From positions 1-10,578 of the forward strand of contig CAUZSN010000095.1 of the NCBI GenBank assembly GCA_963582345.1: 10,578 bases of DNA. Reading direction: 5' to 3'. Position 1 is the stretch's first letter. Each line of letters opens with the position of its first letter. The notes beneath the pieces were generated by a model that did not search any database, was not told the DNA's origin, and worked only from the letters and a program-made list of their open reading frames with translations. The DNA comes from CAUZSN01 sp963582345 (lineage in GTDB: Bacteria > Planctomycetota > Planctomycetia > Planctomycetales > Planctomycetaceae). Below are positions 7,719 through 10,578 of this stretch, in pieces. Both the position numbers and the translations under genes were made by a program.

Positions 7719-8088
7719 ATCGTTCTTCCATGGTCGCCTGTTCACTGATTTGTTCGCCCCTGAGCAACCGGTCGTCGAAGGTCTGTGCGTAAAGTTCAGG
7801 ACGTACGCCGCGCGTAAAGGCCGCGCGAACCAAAGCGTGGCTAGATGTCGGCGAGGTGAAGAACAAAATAAAAATAATCACCGCCAACTTGACGACGACC
7901 ATCCAGTGATTGGATTGCAGCATTAGTCCAATCAGAATCAGACTAGCTCCCAAAGTATCCGTTAATCCGCCAGCATGAGTTCGGCTGTAAAAATCGGGTA
8001 GTCGAATTAGTCCGACGCCGCCAACGATGCAAAAGAACCCCCCGGCAAGAAGGCACATCCAGCTTAGAACGTCCAATACCGAATCCAT
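7717..8088 (-). CDS. mrpG: Na+/H+ antiporter subunit G (MrpG/MnhG)
   Basis: This 123-aa protein of the MnhG family has three membrane helices. The signature is GLIRLPDFYSRTHAGGLTD (26-44) between the first and second helices, and FFTSPTSSHALVRAA (76-90) follows the third. The C-terminal 30 residues are polar and cytoplasmic. MrpG is a small structural subunit of the complex, paired with MrpE and MrpF. The ATG (8086-8088) lies three bases after the mrpF stop; the ribosome site is weak, so translation is probably coupled to mrpF. Its TAG stop lies inside the ribosome site of the next gene. Confidence 0.92.
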   Translation of the reverse strand: MDSVLDVLSWMCLLAGGFFCIVGGVGLIRLPDFYSRTHAGGLTDTLGASLILIGLMLQSNHWMVVVKLAVIIFILFFTSPTSSHALVRAAFTRGVRPELYAQTFDDRLLRGEQISEQATMEER

Positions 8089-8091
8089 GGC

Positions 8092-8379
8092 CTATGCGTT
8101 TTGGTTGTCCGGTTCCAATCCGGCCTGAGTAAAACTTCCGTAACGAGCGAACTTCAAAACAGCGACAGCACCGATGAAGTTAATCAGAGCATAAACAAGA
8201 GCCAAGTCTAAAAAATCGGGCCGACCAGTCACAAAGCCTAGTACTGCAATCAACAACACCGTCTTTGTGCCGAACATGTTCGCCGCCAGAATCCGATCAA
8301 AAACGGTCGGTCCCGCCAAAGCCCGAACCAGTGCTAGCAACATCGTAACGACGATCGCGACCAAAGCGGCGACAAACAT
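8092..8379 (-). CDS. mrpF: Na+/H+ antiporter subunit F (MrpF/MnhF)
   Basis: This 95-aa protein has three membrane helices. It carries the family motif RALAGPTVFDRILAANMFG (19-37), followed by a second helix, and RPDFLDLALVYALINFIG (53-70) with conserved aspartates D55 and D58. The ATG at 8377-8379 was chosen because AAGGGA lies just upstream and the product then has the usual MrpF length and N-terminus; the reading frame stays open to 8472, but that extension overlaps mrpE and is basic and unlike the family. The gene begins ten bases after the mrpE stop, and that stop (TAA) is part of its ribosome site. Confidence 0.92.
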   Translation of the reverse strand: MFVAALVAIVVTMLLALVRALAGPTVFDRILAANMFGTKTVLLIAVLGFVTGRPDFLDLALVYALINFIGAVAVLKFARYGSFTQAGLEPDNQNA

Positions 8380-8389
8380 CAAGTTTCCC

Positions 8390-8878
8390 TTAACTGGCCC
8401 CTTCGACAACGGTGACGCGGCGATCCATTTCGCCTTCCTGCAAAGCACTCGCCGCTTCTCTTGTAACCGCATGAACCAGAATCACACCTTTGCGAACCCG
8501 GATTGAAATTGTGCCTGGAGTCAATGTGATCGAATTGGCAAAAATCACGTTTCCCAAATGCGTTTTCTGACTGGCTTGCACTTCCACCAACGTCGGGCTG
8601 ATTGGCAATTCGGGATGCAAGACGCGGCGAGCAACATCGATATTCGCCAACACAATTCGCCACACCAACCAGGGAAAATAGATGCAGAATCTCGGCGCCA
8701 CTTGGTAAGGCATCCCCTCTTTATCCACAATATCCATGTGGACACACAGCACTACGACCAGTAGACACGAGGCGATTCCGGAGCCGATCAGCAATAAATC
8801 TTTGTCAAGATCGAAATGACCCGACCAAAGCAACCAGATAACAAACAGGACCACCAGAAGGATGACTGGTCGTTTCAA
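8390..8878 (-). CDS. mrpE: Na+/H+ antiporter subunit E (MrpE/MnhE)
   Basis: This 162-aa protein is the first gene of the operon. It has two N-terminal membrane helices (about 4-19 and 28-46), a third membrane-associated stretch YFPWLVWRIVLANIDVARRV (67-86), and a C-terminal cytoplasmic domain containing NSITLTPGTISI (115-126), the MrpE signature. The frame has no ATG near the family's usual N-terminus. I chose TTG at 8876-8878 because an AGGAG site lies six bases before it and the resulting MKRPVILL start and length match MrpE proteins. A longer frame to 8980 would add 34 polar residues with no family counterpart. MrpE is a structural subunit needed for assembly of the full antiporter in studied systems. 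Confidence 0.9.
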   Translation of the reverse strand: MKRPVILLVVLFVIWLLWSGHFDLDKDLLLIGSGIASCLLVVVLCVHMDIVDKEGMPYQVAPRFCIYFPWLVWRIVLANIDVARRVLHPELPISPTLVEVQASQKTHLGNVIFANSITLTPGTISIRVRKGVILVHAVTREAASALQEGEMDRRVTVVEGAS

Positions 8879-8884
8879 ATCGAA

Positions 8885-8889
8885 CTCCT
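8885..8889 (-). promoter_or_regulatory. Ribosome binding site for mrpE
   Basis: The minus strand reads AGGAG here, six bases before the TTG at 8876-8878. This strong site decides the start of mrpE in favour of TTG over more distant codons. Confidence 0.7.
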
Positions 8890-8991
8890 GTTTGTCGCGA
8901 ATCTTCTTTCTGTCGGACAAGGGACTTCGAGCAGACGTCAGGGTTTGACCTCGCACCAAGAAAGCGACATGTTGAAGCACAACCGATGAGT

Positions 8992-9021
8992 GTTCTATCC
9001 GTCAATATTAAAAGATGGCAA
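8992..9021 (-). promoter_or_regulatory. Candidate sigma70-like promoter for the Mrp operon
   Basis: On the minus strand TTGCCA (9016-9021) and TAGAAC (8992-8997) are separated by 18 bases, matching the -35 and -10 consensus at 5 of 6 and 4 of 6 positions. An AT-rich spacer (TTTTAATATT) lies between. It would leave a leader of about 110 bases before mrpE. Matches of this quality occur by chance, so this is only a candidate. Confidence 0.25.
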
Positions 9022-9037
9022 AGTGTAGTTCGTTGCT

Positions 9038-9062
9038 GATCAAGTGTCGAGGTCACCTGATC
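9038..9062 (-). terminator. Imperfect hairpin downstream of pcm
   Basis: The arms GATCAAGTG and CACCTGATC pair with one internal mismatch around a seven-base loop, starting 16 bases after the pcm stop. No U-run follows directly; the nearest T-rich stretch is over 20 bases further on. It may be a weak or factor-assisted terminator separating recJ-pcm from the Mrp operon, or be chance. Confidence 0.25.
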
Positions 9063-9078
9063 CAATCTGCGTTTAGAA

Positions 9079-9753
9079 TCACTCTACGGCCTCTGAGATG
9101 GGCCATCCTGTTTTTCCAATCAGTTTCACAAAACGACATCCGCCCAAATCGGTCACCTTCGGTTTTGGTTCCCGCTTCTCGATCACTTTCAATGTCTGCA
9201 CCGATTCGTCTCCGACAGGGATGACCATTCGGCCGTCCATATTAAGCTGGTCGTACAGCGGCTCAGGCATGTGCGGAGATGCAGCCGTCACCAGGATCCC
9301 GTCGTAGGGTTCACGTTCCGGACAACCAAGCGTGCCGTCGCCAATTCGAAATTCAATATTTCGGAATCCCAAACTCGCCAACACGCCTTCCGCCGCTCGC
9401 GATAACTCGGAAATCCTTTCGACAGTGACTACACTGCGACAAAGTTGTGCCAGAATAGCCGTCTGATAACCGCTTCCAGTACCGATTTCCAGAACCGTTT
9501 CGTGTCTGCCCAACACAATCGCTTCAGTCATCAAAGCGACAATGTACGGTTGGCTGATCGTTTGATTATGTCCAATCGGCAACGCCGTGTCGTCATAGGC
9601 TTTCGATTGCAGTTCTTCAGGAACGAATCGGTCGCGACGTGTTCGTTCGATCACGTCCAGCACACGCAAATTGTGAAATCTCCGTGCTTTCAATTGCCGT
9701 CGTAAATTCGCGCGTTGCGTTTGAAACTCGCATTGTTGCGGTTCACCACTCAT
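9079..9753 (-). CDS. pcm: Protein-L-isoaspartate(D-aspartate) O-methyltransferase
   Basis: This 224-aa cytoplasmic enzyme transfers a methyl group from S-adenosylmethionine to isoaspartyl residues in aged proteins, starting their repair. It has the family signature ALPIGHNQTISQPYIVA (57-73), the SAM-binding glycine motif VLEIGTGSGYQTAIL (87-101), the acidic V-T-V-E strand end (109-112), GDGTLG (138-143), YDGILVTAA (150-158) and the late motif MDGRMVIPVG (172-181). The usual FVPLIG near the end reads FVKLIG (208-213). The ATG at 9751-9753 was chosen; an upstream TTG at 9774 would add seven residues without a ribosome site. The gene lies 39 bases after recJ on the same strand, so the two are probably cotranscribed. 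Confidence 0.9.
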   Translation of the reverse strand: MSGEPQQCEFQTQRANLRRQLKARRFHNLRVLDVIERTRRDRFVPEELQSKAYDDTALPIGHNQTISQPYIVALMTEAIVLGRHETVLEIGTGSGYQTAILAQLCRSVVTVERISELSRAAEGVLASLGFRNIEFRIGDGTLGCPEREPYDGILVTAASPHMPEPLYDQLNMDGRMVIPVGDESVQTLKVIEKREPKPKVTDLGGCRFVKLIGKTGWPISEAVE

Positions 9754-9792
9754 AACATCGCCGTGCCATAACAACGAATATTTTCGCTTAGC

Positions 9793-10578
9793 TTAGCCGA
9801 TTCCTGAACGCTGATCGACTGGCACGGCAACAGATGTCTCCGCCTTCCAGTCAATCAACCGCAGTTCGATCGATTCCCGACCACGGTAGCTATTGATGTT
9901 AGGATGAAAACTGATCGAAATGGGTCCGTCAACGGACGCGATCTGGTCGGCCCATTCACCACGGCCGAAAGCAATGGCCCGCATTACAGAACCGTAATGT
10001 CGAACTTTCAGCGCCAAGTGCCGCTCACCTTCACCCATTTTTCGCGGCGGTTCTGCCAATTCAACCTTTGACGCGGCAAACACTGGTCGAGGATTGTCCT
10101 GACCGAATGGCCCCAGACGCTCGAGTTCGTTCACCGCTCGTCGAGTCAAGTCGGCCAGTCGGACTTCAGCGTCGATTCTCAATTCCTCGCGTGTGCCAGT
10201 GCTGTGATGCTTAACCGCGTATCGGCAAAATGCTTCACGAAATGCGGCAATCCGCGTGCCTTCGATTTTCAATCCGGCAGCAGCTCGGTGCCCTCCAAAC
10301 GAACAAAGATGTTCGGCACAAGCCGACAGACCGGCATGCAAATCGAACTTGGCGAACGAACGCCCGGATCCTTGACTTATATCGTTCTGCTGGGAAAGCG
10401 AGATCAAAACCGCGGGTTTCTCAAAGTGCTCGGCAACACGGCTGGCGACAATTCCTATCACTCCGGCATGCCATTCCGAGTGCTGCAACACTAATGCGGC
10501 TTGATCCCCCCAGAGAGGATTTTTGGCAACCAGTTCTTTCGCCTGTTTGAATATCCGCCGTTCAACCGTCTGCCGGTT
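9793..10578 (-). CDS. recJ: Single-stranded-DNA-specific exonuclease RecJ, C-terminal part (runs off the window)
   Basis: About 261 residues are visible, open at the right edge; the true start lies outside. RecJ degrades single-stranded DNA 5' to 3' in recombination and repair. The visible part begins in the linker region (NRQTVERRIFKQA), followed by the conserved HSEWHAGVIGIVASRVAEHF and PAVLIS. The DHHA1 domain follows with GSGRSFAKFDLHAGL and the nucleic-acid-binding SFGGHRAAAGL. Next come LGPFGQDNPRPVF and the OB-fold-like C-terminal domain ending near the TAA stop. The catalytic DHH motifs would lie upstream and cannot be checked. The in-frame GTG at 10489-10491 is internal, since the protein similarity continues past it to the window edge. 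Confidence 0.92.
   Translation of the reverse strand, partial: NRQTVERRIFKQAKELVAKNPLWGDQAALVLQHSEWHAGVIGIVASRVAEHFEKPAVLISLSQQNDISQGSGRSFAKFDLHAGLSACAEHLCSFGGHRAAAGLKIEGTRIAAFREAFCRYAVKHHSTGTREELRIDAEVRLADLTRRAVNELERLGPFGQDNPRPVFAASKVELAEPPRKMGEGERHLALKVRHYGSVMRAIAFGRGEWADQIASVDGPISISFHPNINSYRGRESIELRLIDWKAETSVAVPVDQRSGIG

Larger units (their letters stand above)
8879..9078. other. Intergenic region between pcm and mrpE
   Basis: This is the only sizeable gap in the window and probably holds the operon's control region. I see one weak promoter candidate, one imperfect hairpin and the mrpE ribosome site. I recognise no riboswitch class or clear operator, and no convincing small gene in either direction. 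Confidence 0.6.

Noticed and set aside
8380..8472. 31-residue N-terminal extension of MrpF
   Set aside because: It lies inside mrpE, is basic and unlike MrpF; a ribosome site precedes the ATG at 8379.
1278..8878. Complex I or membrane-bound hydrogenase cluster
   Set aside because: The antiporter subunits resemble NuoL/M/N/K, but no NuoB, NuoC, NuoD, NuoH or NuoI-type or NiFe hydrogenase gene is in the window, and E, F, G and MnhB-domain genes mark Mrp.
8879..8980. 34-residue N-terminal extension of MrpE
   Set aside because: It is polar, has no family counterpart, and an AGGAG site points to the TTG at 8878.
10489..10491. GTG as the start of a short RecJ
   Set aside because: RecJ-like sequence continues in frame upstream to the window edge, so this codon is internal.

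Overview
The window is a bacterial chromosomal segment at roughly 50% GC. It is densely packed with genes and has no mobile element, RNA gene or CRISPR array that I can recognise. The style of the proteins (PyrC variant, Mrp subunits, RecJ) fits a Gram-negative, possibly marine bacterium. A member of Planctomycetota is my guess, at low confidence, because nothing here fixes the taxonomy.

Layout. (1) 24-1250, plus strand: a complete dihydroorotase gene (pyrimidine synthesis). It converges on (2) a large minus-strand operon, 8878 down to 1278, encoding a multisubunit Mrp-type cation/proton antiporter. In transcription order this is mrpE, mrpF, mrpG, a stand-alone MrpA C-terminal-type protein (DUF4040 plus an MbhE-like segment), mrpB, mrpC, a first MrpD-like subunit (507 aa), a second (501 aa), an uncharacterised 95-aa two-helix membrane protein, and a third antiporter-like subunit (582 aa) with a C-terminal extension. 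The genes are separated by 0-14 bases or overlap by 4-8 bases, apart from one longer gap (about 29-41 bases) before the DUF4040 gene. (3) A roughly 200-base non-coding gap at 8879-9078 holds a weak candidate promoter and a hairpin. (4) Further upstream on the same strand lie pcm (protein-L-isoaspartate O-methyltransferase) and the 3' part of recJ, which runs off the right edge.

How the genes work together. The ten operon products should form one inner-membrane complex that exchanges cytoplasmic Na+ (or another monovalent cation) for external protons. The gene order E-F-G-A(C-term)-B-C-D is that of the antiporter module of archaeal membrane-bound hydrogenases (mbhA-H), not the canonical mrpABCDEFG order. 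The large fused MrpA is missing; in its place are three separate antiporter-like subunits, each keeping the TM5 glutamate and the TM7/TM8/TM12 lysines. No hydrogenase, quinone-reductase or carbonic-anhydrase-like partner gene lies in the window, so a secondary antiporter is the simplest reading.

The most interesting items are the three-antiporter arrangement with split MrpA, the uncharacterised 95-aa membrane protein embedded in it, the lateral-helix-like tail on the last subunit, and the DUF4040 gene, which lacks a well-placed standard start codon.
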